Assembly: GCF_002090175.1 (NCBI RefSeq)
Contig: NZ_BBRN01000006.1
Span: 372,001-436,000, forward strand
Direction of reading: 5' to 3'
Length of the DNA stretch: 64,000 nucleotides
Source: Demequina sp. NBRC 110057
GTDB taxonomy: Bacteria; Actinomycetota; Actinomycetes; Actinomycetales; Demequinaceae
The position numbers and the translations under genes are program-made. Below the pieces are notes generated by a model, which made no database searches, was not told where the DNA came from, and saw only the letters and a list, made by a program, of their open reading frames with translations. Below, piece by piece: positions 33,771 to 42,576 of the stretch (its first letter is position 1; the number at the start of each line of letters is the position of its first letter).

Positions 33771-33788
33771 TTGGCAATCGGTTGTCAA
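33771..33788. promoter_or_regulatory. LacI-type operator before the permease operon
   Basis: TTGGCAATCGGTTGTCAA (7 of 9 symmetric pairs, central CG). The right half holds TTGTCA (33782-33787), a good -35 box; CATCCT at 33806-33811 is 18 bp further on. It gives the permease/ATPase genes a promoter independent of the binding protein. Confidence 0.65.
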
Positions 33789-33922
33789 ATATGTTTGAAT
33801 GGCCGCATCCTCGCCCAGTACTGCCGCGACGATGCGGCAGAGGATATTCGGCGAAACCCTGTCGCAGGGCCCTCGTCGCACTGGCGCATACGTAGGAAGA
33901 AAGTCAAAGCAAGGGTGGAGCA

Positions 33923-34864
33923 ATGCTGCTTTTCACATTGAGACGGGTGCTCTTCGGCATCGTCCTTTTCGTCATCGTCTCGTTTACCACCATGTGGCTG
34001 CTCAGCTTCTCGTTCGATAGCATCATCGGCAGCAAGCTGGGTGCGGCCGCAAATGTCGATTCGATCGCCGCGATGAAGGCGGATCTTGGCCTCGACAGGC
34101 CGGTGCCGGTGCTCTACGTGGAGTGGCTGAACAACCTGGTCCATGGCGATCTCGGTTCGTCGTTCTTCACCGGTCAGCCTGTGATCGAGGCGCTACCAAG
34201 CCGACTCGCCGTCACGTTGTCGATCGTGGGGCCGGCGCTCATCATTTCAGCGATCGTGGCGATTGTGCTCGGGACGCTCGCTGCTACGCGAGGTGGCGCC
34301 GTCGACAAGGCGGCCCAGGGGCTCATGCTGACGGGGTACCTGATTCCCAACCTGCTCATCGCGATCGTCCTCGTGGTGGTCTTTGCGGTCAATCTCCAGT
34401 GGCTCCCCGCGACGGGGTACACGCCACTGAGTGAGGACCCCGGTAAGTGGCTTCAGTCCATCACCTTGCCGGTCATTGCTATGGCGTTCGGCGGCGCGGC
34501 AAACATGGCGAACCAGGTGCGCGGCACGATGATCGACGAGCTTCGCAAGGACTACATCCGTACGTTGCGCACGCGCGGCGTGCCCATGCGCGCCATCATC
34601 ATTCGCCATGCGCTACGCAACGCCGCCGGACCCGCGCTGACCGTCTTTGGTTTGACCTTCATCACTCTTTTCGGCGCTGCGCTCTTTATTGAGCAGGTCT
34701 TCGCCCTGCCCGGCTTCGGGACGTACAGCTTCAACGTTGCCCTCCAGGGTGACTTTCCCGTGCTCATGGGCCTCACTGCGTGGGGAGTGGGACTGACCAT
34801 CGGCGTGAACCTCTTGATCGACGTAGCCAATGGATGGCTGAACCCGAAGGCGAGGCAGTACTAA
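33923..34864 (+). CDS. ABC transporter permease (DppB type)
   Basis: A 313-aa inner-membrane permease with about six membrane segments, the first being GIVLFVIVSFTTMWLLSF. The family-typical pieces are DLGLDRPVPVLYVEWLNNLV-HGDLGSSF near residues 55-80, the coupling loop ELRKDYIRTLRTRGVP and EQVFALPGFG near the end. ATG 33923 has GGTGGAG upstream. Its stop and the start of the next gene share one base (TAATG). It pairs with the fused permease-ATPase next to it to form the channel for the family-5 importer. Confidence 0.93.
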   Translation: MLLFTLRRVLFGIVLFVIVSFTTMWLLSFSFDSIIGSKLGAAANVDSIAAMKADLGLDRPVPVLYVEWLNNLVHGDLGSSFFTGQPVIEALPSRLAVTLSIVGPALIISAIVAIVLGTLAATRGGAVDKAAQGLMLTGYLIPNLLIAIVLVVVFAVNLQWLPATGYTPLSEDPGKWLQSITLPVIAMAFGGAANMANQVRGTMIDELRKDYIRTLRTRGVPMRAIIIRHALRNAAGPALTVFGLTFITLFGAALFIEQVFALPGFGTYSFNVALQGDFPVLMGLTAWGVGLTIGVNLLIDVANGWLNPKARQY

Positions 34865-36663
34865 TGGCTACCGAGATCACCTCCGACGTGGTGACATCCG
34901 CACTCCCGGCGTCGGCGGAAGAAAACGAAGTGCGCCGCAATGCCTTTCAGCGGCTGCTTCGGGACCCTCAGGCCGTCATCACGGGAAGCATCATCCTCGT
35001 CTTCATCGTGCTGGGGCTTCTCGCCAACGTGATCCCGGCCCATGGGCCCAACGAGGTGGTGCTGTCGGCGACCAACGCGCCTCCCGGTACCGAGGGCTAC
35101 CCCCTCGGCGCGGATGCCACAGGTCGCGACATCCTCTCGAGGCTTCTCCACTCGATCAATACGGCCATGGTCGCCGGCATCATCGGTGCTGGCATCGCGC
35201 TCATCATCGGCATGACCCTCGGCCTCATTGGTGGCTACTTCGATCGCTTTCGGACGCCCGTCGAGTGGGGTGCCACGATTATTCAGACCTTCCCCGGTCT
35301 GCTCCTGTTGATCGTTCTGATGCCGTTGACGGGCGGTGATTATCGCTGGACGATGGCCATCTTCGGCGTGTTGCTCACCCCTGGCATTTACCGCATCGTC
35401 CGCAACCAGACGGTGGGGGTGAGCCGAGAGCTGTACGTCGACGCGGCGCGGGTGTCCGGCGTGACGGATTTCCGCATCCTTGGACGCCACATCCTTTCCG
35501 TGGTGCGCGGGCCCGTCATCGTCGCCACGACGTTTCTCTTCGGTTCAGCCATCGGTACGCAGGCGGGACTCGCGTTTCTCGGTGTCGGTTCCAAGGAGAT
35601 CCCCAGTTTCGGATCGATGATCAGCGACGGCTTCCGCAACCTCTACATCGCACCGTCCCAGTACATCTGGCCCGCTGTCGCCCTTGGTGTGCTGAACGGC
35701 GCGTTCGTCCTGTTCGGAAATGCGCTGCGAGACACGTTCGAGGGAGCGAGGCCGAAGGCCGAGAAGATCGAGGCCACCGCTGTGGTCGAGGGCTTTGCGG
35801 CCGACGACGTCGCCGATTCTGGGCAGCTCGTGCAGGTGCGTGACCTTGGCATCGCGTATCGCTCGCCGGGTGGTCACCTCAACGAGGTGGTCCGTGGTGT
35901 GGATCTCGAGATTCGCATGGGCGAGACGCTTGGACTTGTGGGCGAATCCGGCTCAGGTAAGACTCAAACTGCCTTTGGTGTGCTGGGAGTCCTTCCCGCC
36001 GAGGCCATCGTGACCAGGGGGTCAGTGCGTCTCGAGGGCCGCGAGCTTCTCGGCATGTCTCAGGCCGACCTGAATCGTTTGCGCGGCTCCTCCATCGCGT
36101 ACATCCCGCAGGAGCCGATGGCGAACCTGGACCCCGTTTATACGGTGGGGCGGCAGTTGGTCGAGGGGATCATGGCCTCCACGCAGGTGTCGAAGGCCGC
36201 TGCGAAGGAGCGGGCACTCGAGTTGTTGGGTCGTGTAGGGATTCCCGACCCGGCGCGCACGTTCGGTGCGTATCCTCACGAGATTTCCGGCGGCATGGCT
36301 CAACGTGTGCTGATTGCGGGAGCCATCGCTCCCAAGCCCAAGCTCTTGATTGCCGACGAGCCGACCACCGCGTTGGACGTCACAGTCCAGGCAGACATTC
36401 TCGATTTGCTGCGCGACCTGCAGGCTGAGATGGGAATGGGCATCATCCTCGTCACCCACAACTTCGGCGTGGTGGCGGACATCTGTGATCGGCTCGCGGT
36501 CATGCAGCAGGGCGAGATCGTCGAGTCCGGAACGACGGTGGAGGTCTTCGCGAATCCGCAGCACTCGTACACGAAGATGCTGCTGAACTCGATCCTCGAC
36601 GAAGAGACGATTCGTACCGATCCGCCGATGGCGGCGGCGGGTGCGCGAGAGGGGGCACGATGA
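34864..36663 (+). CDS. Fused ABC permease (DppC type) and ATPase (DppD type)
   Basis: A 599-aa fusion. The N-terminal part (about residues 1-300) is a DppC-like permease: YPLGADATGRDILSRLLHS, coupling loop ELYVDAARVSGVTDFRILGR, and AGLAFLGVGSKEIPSFGSMI. The C-terminal part (about 320-590) is a full ATPase: Walker A GESGSGKT, Q-loop PQEPMANLDP, signature SGGMAQR and Walker B LLIADEPTTALDV, with the switch His in VTHNFG. The two are usually separate proteins. ATG 34864 follows the previous stop directly. Energises uptake together with the next ATPase. Confidence 0.94.
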   Translation: MATEITSDVVTSALPASAEENEVRRNAFQRLLRDPQAVITGSIILVFIVLGLLANVIPAHGPNEVVLSATNAPPGTEGYPLGADATGRDILSRLLHSINTAMVAGIIGAGIALIIGMTLGLIGGYFDRFRTPVEWGATIIQTFPGLLLLIVLMPLTGGDYRWTMAIFGVLLTPGIYRIVRNQTVGVSRELYVDAARVSGVTDFRILGRHILSVVRGPVIVATTFLFGSAIGTQAGLAFLGVGSKEIPSFGSMISDGFRNLYIAPSQYIWPAVALGVLNGAFVLFGNALRDTFEGARPKAEKIEATAVVEGFAADDVADSGQLVQVRDLGIAYRSPGGHLNEVVRGVDLEIRMGETLGLVGESGSGKTQTAFGVLGVLPAEAIVTRGSVRLEGRELLGMSQADLNRLRGSSIAYIPQEPMANLDPVYTVGRQLVEGIMASTQVSKAAAKERALELLGRVGIPDPARTFGAYPHEISGGMAQRVLIAGAIAPKPKLLIADEPTTALDVTVQADILDLLRDLQAEMGMGIILVTHNFGVVADICDRLAVMQQGEIVESGTTVEVFANPQHSYTKMLLNSILDEETIRTDPPMAAAGAREGAR

Positions 36664-37541
36664 ACACGCCGTTGCTGGAAGCCAAGGGCCTGAAGGTGGC
36701 ATACCCCGTCAAGGGCTTTCGCAAGCCCCCCGTGGAGATCGTGCACGGCGTCGATTTCACTATTCGCCGGGGTGAGACGCTCGGCATCGTCGGTGAGTCA
36801 GGGTCGGGGAAGACCACCATCGGACGAGCCATTCTCGGGCTAGCGCCGATTTCTGGTGGGACTTTAACGTACGACGGCCACGACCTCGCGAGCATGAATG
36901 CCCAGCAGCGGAGGAAGCTGTCGCGTGAGATCCAGGTCGTCTTCCAGGACCCGTACAGCTCACTAAATCCGTCCCTGACGATTGGCGCCACGCTTGCCGA
37001 GCCGTTGATTGTCCAGGGTTGGGACAAGGCGAAGGCGACGCGGCGAGTGCTCGACCTCCTCGACCGCGTGGGCCTCCCGAAGAACGCCGCCCAACGTCTC
37101 CCGAGAGAGTTCTCGGGAGGTCAGCGTCAACGCGTGGCTATCGCCCGCGCCTTGGCCCCCGGTCCCAGGCTGATTGTGTGTGACGAACCGGTATCAGCGC
37201 TCGACCTGTCGACGCAGGCGACCGTCATGGACCTCTTCATCGAGATTCAGCGTGAGACGGGAGTGGCGTACCTGTTTGTCTCGCACGACCTCGCGGTGGT
37301 TCGCCACATTAGCCATCGCGTCGGCGTGGTGTACGCCGGTGACATCGTCGAGCAGGGCCGCACGGGTGACGTCACGGTGACGCCCCAGCACCCCTATACC
37401 CAACGCCTGCTCCTCGCCGCGCCGATTGCGGACCCGGGCCTCCAAGCGCAGCGGCGTACCGAGCGTCGCGAGTTGCGAGCAGCTCAAGAGCACCTCAGCG
37501 CGACGGAGGCATCCTCTGCGTCCCGACCTGACGCCGCGTAA
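36660..37541 (+). CDS. ABC transporter ATP-binding protein (DppF type)
   Basis: A 293-aa ATPase: Walker A GESGSGKT (about residue 43), Q-loop FQDPYSSLNPS, signature SGGQRQR, Walker B LIVCDEPVSALDL and the H-loop VSHDLAV. The C-terminal tail with PQHPYTQRLLLAAP is the usual oligopeptide-type end. ATG 36660 overlaps the fusion gene by 4 bp. It forms the second half of the heterodimeric ATPase of the family-5 importer. Confidence 0.95.
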   Translation: MNTPLLEAKGLKVAYPVKGFRKPPVEIVHGVDFTIRRGETLGIVGESGSGKTTIGRAILGLAPISGGTLTYDGHDLASMNAQQRRKLSREIQVVFQDPYSSLNPSLTIGATLAEPLIVQGWDKAKATRRVLDLLDRVGLPKNAAQRLPREFSGGQRQRVAIARALAPGPRLIVCDEPVSALDLSTQATVMDLFIEIQRETGVAYLFVSHDLAVVRHISHRVGVVYAGDIVEQGRTGDVTVTPQHPYTQRLLLAAPIADPGLQAQRRTERRELRAAQEHLSATEASSASRPDAA

Positions 37542-37598
37542 GCACGCCTCCACATTCCCGCGGCCCCGCGGCCGCAACACGACTACTAAGGACATCGC

Positions 37599-38819
37599 AT
37601 GACTACATTTCCCGACGGATTTCTCTGGGGTGCCGCGACCGCCGGGCACCAGATCGAGGGCAACAACGTCAACAGCGACTGGTGGGCTCGCGAGCAGATG
37701 ATGCCAGGCATGGAGCTGTCGGGTGACGCCGTCGACAGCTACCACCGCTATCGCGAAGACATCGCGCTGCTTGCCGAGGCGGGCCTCACCTCGTACCGCT
37801 TCAGCCTCGAGTGGTCCCGCATCGAACCGGTGCGCGGATACTTCTCGAAGGCGGAACTCGCGCACTATCGCCGCATGATCGACTTCTGCCTCGACAACGG
37901 CGTCACCCCCGTGGTGACCCTGCAGCACTTCACCACCCCTCAGTGGTTCGCAGCGCTCGGGGGCTGGGACGGCCCCGAGGCCGAGGAACTCTTCTGCGCC
38001 TACGTGGAGCAGGCGTGCACCATCCTTGACGGCGTCGAGTGGGTCGTCACCATGAACGAGCCGAATATGCAGGCGGCGATCATGACGATGATGCGCCACC
38101 TTGGCGCTGGGGGCGGCGAGTGGACCAGCCCCACCGTCGAGGCGGAAGGTGACGAGGACAAGAAGCAGTCTCACAGCGAGTTCCTTACCTACGCGGACCC
38201 CGAGATCGGCAAGTTGTTCGGGCGCATCCACCACGCCGCGCGCGCGATCGTGCGCGAGCGCACGGGTGCCAAGGTGGGATGGACCATCGCTGCCGGCGCG
38301 CTCACTGCTGCGCCAGGCGGCGAGGAGAAGCTCCTCCAGATCCGTTACGGCAAGGAGGATGTGTACTGGGAGGGCAGTCGCGGCGACGACTTCGTGGGAG
38401 TGCAGGCTTACTCGAGCCAGGAGGTCGACGCGAACGGTCTCGTGCCACACCCGCCGCATCCCGACAACACGCTCGTCGGCACGGCGTTCCGTCCTGACTC
38501 GCTCGCGATGGCCGTGCGCCACGCCTGGGAGGTGAGCGAGCACACGCCGATCATGATCACCGAGAACGGGATCGCCACCGCGGACGACTCGCAGCGCGTG
38601 CGCTACACCCGCGAAGCACTCGAGGGACTGCACGCGACGATAGAGGACGGGATCGACGTGCGTGGCTATCTCCACTGGAGCCTTCTCGACAATTTCGAGT
38701 GGGGTCACTGGGAGCCCACCTTCGGCCTCATCGCGGTTGACCGCGAGACCTTCGAGCGCACCCCCAAGCCGAGCCTCGCGTGGCTGGGCCGGGTCGCCAA
38801 AGCAAACGCGCTCGCGTGA
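37599..38819 (+). CDS. Glycoside hydrolase GH1 (beta-glycosidase)
   Basis: A 406-aa GH1 TIM barrel, shorter than the usual 440-480 aa. Start FPDGFLWGAATAGHQIEGN is canonical; the acid/base Glu154 is in VTMNEPN and the nucleophile Glu322 in MITENG; the end LLDNFEWGHWEPTFGL is the aglycone-site signature. It removes beta-linked glucose, galactose, fucose or similar residues; the exact sugar cannot be told. No signal peptide. AAGGA precedes ATG 37599. A strong hairpin follows. Confidence 0.92.
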   Translation: MTTFPDGFLWGAATAGHQIEGNNVNSDWWAREQMMPGMELSGDAVDSYHRYREDIALLAEAGLTSYRFSLEWSRIEPVRGYFSKAELAHYRRMIDFCLDNGVTPVVTLQHFTTPQWFAALGGWDGPEAEELFCAYVEQACTILDGVEWVVTMNEPNMQAAIMTMMRHLGAGGGEWTSPTVEAEGDEDKKQSHSEFLTYADPEIGKLFGRIHHAARAIVRERTGAKVGWTIAAGALTAAPGGEEKLLQIRYGKEDVYWEGSRGDDFVGVQAYSSQEVDANGLVPHPPHPDNTLVGTAFRPDSLAMAVRHAWEVSEHTPIMITENGIATADDSQRVRYTREALEGLHATIEDGIDVRGYLHWSLLDNFEWGHWEPTFGLIAVDRETFERTPKPSLAWLGRVAKANALA

Positions 38820-38824
38820 TCCCC

Positions 38825-38853
38825 AGGGCGCCGGCCGTTGTGGCCGGCGCCCT
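38825..38853 (+). terminator. Hairpin after the GH1 gene
   Basis: A perfect 12-bp stem AGGGCGCCGGCC with its complement and a 5-nt loop starts 5 bp after the GH1 stop and ends 38 bp before the SDR start. No T-tract. Either a terminator or a processing/stabilising element within the operon. Confidence 0.65.
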
Positions 38854-38891
38854 GCCCCGATTTCCCCCTCACCCCGATTCCAGGAGTACCC

Positions 38892-39716
38892 GTGAACTTC
38901 GCCATGCCCGACGTCGTCGTGCCCCCACTGTCAGACCTCACCTCGCTGCGTGGCCGCGTCGCGGTGGTCACCGGGGGCGCGCAGGGAATCGGCCGGGCCA
39001 TCGCGAACCGCCTTGCCGAGGCGGGTGCGTCGGTCGCCATCGCAGACCGCAACGGTGACGCCGCGTCAAGCGTTGCGCGCGCGATCGCCGAGGAGCATGG
39101 TGTACGCGCGCACGGCATCGCTGTGGACGTCGCGGATGGTGAGTCCGTCGACCGCGCTGCCACGCTGGTGGTTTCCGAGCTCGGTGGCCTGGACGTGTGG
39201 GTTAACAACGCGGGCTTGTTCCCGTCTGCGCCACTCGATGTCATGTCCGACGATGACTGGGACAGGGTCTTCGCCGTGAACGTCCGCGGGGTTCGCAACG
39301 GCATTAAGGCTGCTGCCGCGCGGATGGGTGAGAGCGGCGGTGTCGTGGTGAACATCGCGTCGCTCGCCGCTTTCGAGGGGACGGCGCCGGGACTGTCCGC
39401 GTACGTGAGTTCGAAGCACGCGGTGCGTGGACTGACGCGTCAGGCGGCCATCGAGCTCGCGCCGCGCGGGATCCGTGTGCTCGGCGTGGCGCCCACGTTT
39501 GTCATGACCGAGGGCACCATGGCGGCCGGTGCTGCCACTATGCAGGCGGCACAAGCCGCGGGTGAAGGCGTGCCCTCCATGCCCGCGCCCGCCACCCTCA
39601 TCGGCCGGCAGGGAACCGCCGACGACATCGCGCGGGTCGCGCTCTTTTGTGCATCGAATCTCTCCGCGGTCATGACCGGAAGCACCCTTCTCGCCGACGC
39701 CGGAGCCACGGCATAG
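38892..39716 (+). CDS. Short-chain dehydrogenase/reductase
   Basis: A 274-aa classical SDR with the cofactor site TGGAQGIGRA (about residues 28-37), NNAG (about 107), the catalytic Ser in NIASLAAF and the YVSSK (Y-x-x-x-K) pair. Asp in IADRNGD after the second strand suggests NAD(H) rather than NADP(H). GTG 38892 has AGGAG 5 nt upstream. It lies between a GH1 and a beta-glucuronidase gene, so it probably oxidises or reduces a released sugar or aglycone. A sugar dehydrogenase (for example for L-rhamnose) is one possibility, without direct evidence. Confidence 0.87.
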   Translation: MNFAMPDVVVPPLSDLTSLRGRVAVVTGGAQGIGRAIANRLAEAGASVAIADRNGDAASSVARAIAEEHGVRAHGIAVDVADGESVDRAATLVVSELGGLDVWVNNAGLFPSAPLDVMSDDDWDRVFAVNVRGVRNGIKAAAARMGESGGVVVNIASLAAFEGTAPGLSAYVSSKHAVRGLTRQAAIELAPRGIRVLGVAPTFVMTEGTMAAGAATMQAAQAAGEGVPSMPAPATLIGRQGTADDIARVALFCASNLSAVMTGSTLLADAGATA

Positions 39717-39776
39717 CCGAGCGCATCCGGCGCGAGCAGCATACGAGAGCAACGCGACTAAGACGAAGGATCACCC

Positions 39777-41588
39777 ATGCTGAAGCCCAAGATGACGCCC
39801 ACCCGTGAGCTGGTGAGCCTGGACGGGACATGGCGGTTCGACCTTGACTCCAGACTTGGGCAGCGTCCGTGGGAGGCTCCCCTCGACACTTCGCTCGAGG
39901 CGGCGGTGCCGGCGAGCTACAACGACCTGTTCGTGGACGAGGAGATCCGCAACCACGTGGGTTGGGCCTATTACCAGCGCATGGTTCAGGTGCCGCGCGG
40001 CTGGGGCGCGGAGCGCATCTATCTTCGCTTCGATGCCGCGACCCACGCCGCGAAGGTATACGTAGACGACGTGTTCGTCGGAGAGCACGTGGGCGGCTAC
40101 ACGCCCTTCGCGATCGACGTCACCGACCATGTGGACGCCGGACAGCCATTCCGGCTCACCGTCGCCGTGTCAGGCGACCTCACCAACGAGACGATCCCCC
40201 CAGGCAAGATCGAGGTGGGAATGACCGGCAGGCAGAGCCAGACCTACTTCCACGACTTCTACAACTACGCGGGCCTCGCACGTTCGGTGTGGCTGTGCAC
40301 CACACCCCATGACCGCATCGAGGACGTGGTCGTCACGACGGACTACGAGGGGGCCGACGGGGCGGTGACCTATCGCGCGGACGTCGCCGGCTCCGGCTCC
40401 GGCGCCGTCCGCGTCAGCCTTGCCGATGCGGACGGTGCCGTGGTCGCGGAGGCGACTGGAGCATCGGGCGTCCTCAGTGTCACCGACGTGACCCTGTGGA
40501 AGCCGGGATCTGCCTACCTTTACGACCTGACCGTCGAGTTACTCGACGGCGACGCTGTCATCGACTCCTACACGCTTCCCGTTGGCGTGCGCACTGTGGA
40601 GGTGCGCGGGACCCAGTTCCTGATCAACGGAGAGCGGTTCTACTTCACGGGCTTTGGCAAGCACGAGGACACCCCCGTCCGCGGCAAGGGGCACGACGAC
40701 GCGTACATGGTGCACGACTTCCACCTCATGGACTGGATCGGCGCCAACTCGTTCCGCACCTCCCACTACCCGTATGCCGAGGAGGTGCTGGAGTTCGCCG
40801 ACCGCCACGGCATCGTCGTCATTGATGAGACAGCGGCGGTGGGTCTCAACATGGGAGTCGTCGGCGGCATGTCCGGTACGCCGCCGTTTCCCACTTTCTC
40901 CGAGCAGTACGCGAACGACATCACCCAGGCGGCGCACGCGCAACACATTCGCGAGCTGATCACTCGCGACCGCAACCACCCGTCGGTCGTGATGTGGTGC
41001 CTCGCCAACGAGCCTGCCTCGAACGAGGACGGCGCACGCGAGTACTTTGAGCCTCTCGTGACGCTGGCACGGGAGCTCGATCCGACCCGACCGATGGCCT
41101 ATGCGCTGGTGATGTTTGCGACCTTCGAGAACGACCAGTGCATAGACCTCTTCGACGTCGTGTGTATGAACAGGTATTACGGCTGGTATGTCGCATCCGG
41201 CGACCTCGCGACCGCAGAGATGTACCTGGCGGGGGACATCAAGGGGTGGATTGAGCGCACCGGCAAACCGATCATGATGACCGAGTACGGCGCAGACACG
41301 ATGGAGGGCCTCCATTCCGTACATACGCAGGTGTGGACCGAGGAGTACCAGCGGGACTACCTGGAGATGAACCACCGCGTCTTCGACCGGTTCCCCGAGT
41401 TCGTGGGCGAGCAGATCTGGAACTTCGCCGACTTCGCCACCACCAACGCCATTCACCGCGTCGGCGGAAACAAGAAGGGAGTCTTCACGCGTGACCGTCG
41501 CCCCAAGTCGGTCGCCTTCGACCTCCGCAAGCGCTGGACGGGTCTCGCGGGACGCAAGCCCGGCACCGACGCCTCAGGGCAGGGCTGA
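39777..41588 (+). CDS. uidA: Beta-glucuronidase, GH2
   Basis: A 603-aa enzyme, the same length as E. coli GUS, releasing D-glucuronate from beta-glucuronides. Order: sugar-binding jelly roll (about 1-180), Ig-like domain (180-275), TIM barrel (275-600). Acid/base Glu412 is in CLANEP, nucleophile Glu503 in MMTEYGAD, and NRYYGWY precedes it. Asn565 and Lys567 in GNKKG form the N-x-K motif that grips the uronate carboxylate. These numbers are one less than in E. coli. No signal peptide. GAAGGA precedes ATG 39777. The product feeds UxaC. Confidence 0.94.
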   Translation: MLKPKMTPTRELVSLDGTWRFDLDSRLGQRPWEAPLDTSLEAAVPASYNDLFVDEEIRNHVGWAYYQRMVQVPRGWGAERIYLRFDAATHAAKVYVDDVFVGEHVGGYTPFAIDVTDHVDAGQPFRLTVAVSGDLTNETIPPGKIEVGMTGRQSQTYFHDFYNYAGLARSVWLCTTPHDRIEDVVVTTDYEGADGAVTYRADVAGSGSGAVRVSLADADGAVVAEATGASGVLSVTDVTLWKPGSAYLYDLTVELLDGDAVIDSYTLPVGVRTVEVRGTQFLINGERFYFTGFGKHEDTPVRGKGHDDAYMVHDFHLMDWIGANSFRTSHYPYAEEVLEFADRHGIVVIDETAAVGLNMGVVGGMSGTPPFPTFSEQYANDITQAAHAQHIRELITRDRNHPSVVMWCLANEPASNEDGAREYFEPLVTLARELDPTRPMAYALVMFATFENDQCIDLFDVVCMNRYYGWYVASGDLATAEMYLAGDIKGWIERTGKPIMMTEYGADTMEGLHSVHTQVWTEEYQRDYLEMNHRVFDRFPEFVGEQIWNFADFATTNAIHRVGGNKKGVFTRDRRPKSVAFDLRKRWTGLAGRKPGTDASGQG

Positions 41589-41593
41589 CGCCG

Positions 41594-42565
41594 ATGGCGC
41601 GCTGGGGAATCATCGGAACGGGCGACATCTCCGCACGAGTTCTCGCCGACCTCAAGCGCACGCCCGGCGCCGAGGTCACCGCCGTCTGGGGGCGCGACGA
41701 GGCGCGCACCCAGGCGTTCGCTGCCGCGCACGGTATCGAGGCGAGCACCGTCGATCGGGAGGCAGTGTTCGCACGCGACGACGTGGACATCGTTTACATC
41801 GCGACGCCTGCACACACCCACCGCGACATCGCGGTAGTGGCTCTTGAGGCGGGCAAGGACGTGCTTGTCGAGAAGCCGATGGCTACCTCAGCGCGTGAGG
41901 TGCAGGACATCTTCGAGGCTGCGGCGCGCGCCGACCGTTTCGCGATGGAAGCGATGTGGATGCGCTTCAATCCACTCCACGTCGACGTCCGTCAACGGGT
42001 CGAGTCCGGCGAGATCGGTACGCCGAGCAGCGTGCGTGCGAGCTTCGGCACGCCCTTCTTTCCACGTCCGCGCGTGCAGCGGCCGGAGCAGGGTGGCAGC
42101 TCCCTGCTCGATCGCGGCATCTACGCGGTGACGCTCGCGCACTGGTTCCTCGGCGAACCGAACGCGGTGCACGCTCAGGCCACCTTCGTTGACGGCGTCG
42201 ATGTCCGTGGCCATGCGACGCTTGAGCACGAGCGGGGCTTCTCGCAGATCTCATGGTCGAGCATGGAGTTCCTCGATCTCTCCGCGGCCGTCGCGGGCGA
42301 GCGTGGATGGATCTCGATCGATCCGATGTTCTGGGCGGGCTCGTCGGCCAAGGTGCATGCCGGCTCGATGGAGCGCATCTTCCAGTCTCCTGGGCCCGTC
42401 AGCCATCCGCGCGTCGGCAATGGGTACGGCCCGATGCTCGCCTCGGTGGAGGACGCGCTCGCGGCTGGTCTGAGGCAGCACCCTGCGCACGACGGCGAAA
42501 CCACCGTCGCTGTGGCGCGCACCCTTGACATGATCCTGGGCGCCGCGACGCGCCCCACACCTTGA
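41594..42565 (+). CDS. Gfo/Idh/MocA-family oxidoreductase
   Basis: A 323-aa NAD(P)-dependent sugar oxidoreductase. The N-terminal Rossmann motif is GIIGTGDISARVLADL, followed by the family EKP motif VEKPMATS (about residue 95) and a C-terminal alpha/beta domain with DRGIYAVTLAHW. It starts 5 bp after the beta-glucuronidase stop. Such proteins oxidise ring hydroxyls or act on inositols, and some take part in 3-keto-glycoside cleavage. The partner genes expected for that route are not next to it. Substrate unknown. Confidence 0.88.
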   Translation: MARWGIIGTGDISARVLADLKRTPGAEVTAVWGRDEARTQAFAAAHGIEASTVDREAVFARDDVDIVYIATPAHTHRDIAVVALEAGKDVLVEKPMATSAREVQDIFEAAARADRFAMEAMWMRFNPLHVDVRQRVESGEIGTPSSVRASFGTPFFPRPRVQRPEQGGSSLLDRGIYAVTLAHWFLGEPNAVHAQATFVDGVDVRGHATLEHERGFSQISWSSMEFLDLSAAVAGERGWISIDPMFWAGSSAKVHAGSMERIFQSPGPVSHPRVGNGYGPMLASVEDALAAGLRQHPAHDGETTVAVARTLDMILGAATRPTP

Positions 42566-42576
42566 ACGGAGCACGC

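Noticed and set aside
32011-33788. Series of similar palindromes as a CRISPR array or mobile-element ends
   Set aside because: The copies are single, far apart, about 18 bp long with central CG, and each sits in a promoter; they fit operators, not an array.
41594-42565. Gfo/Idh protein plus the TIM-barrel isomerase (22434) as a C-glycoside cleavage system
   Set aside because: The two genes are 18 kb apart, and the small DUF partner proteins known from such systems are not visible; kept only as a possibility in the annotation.
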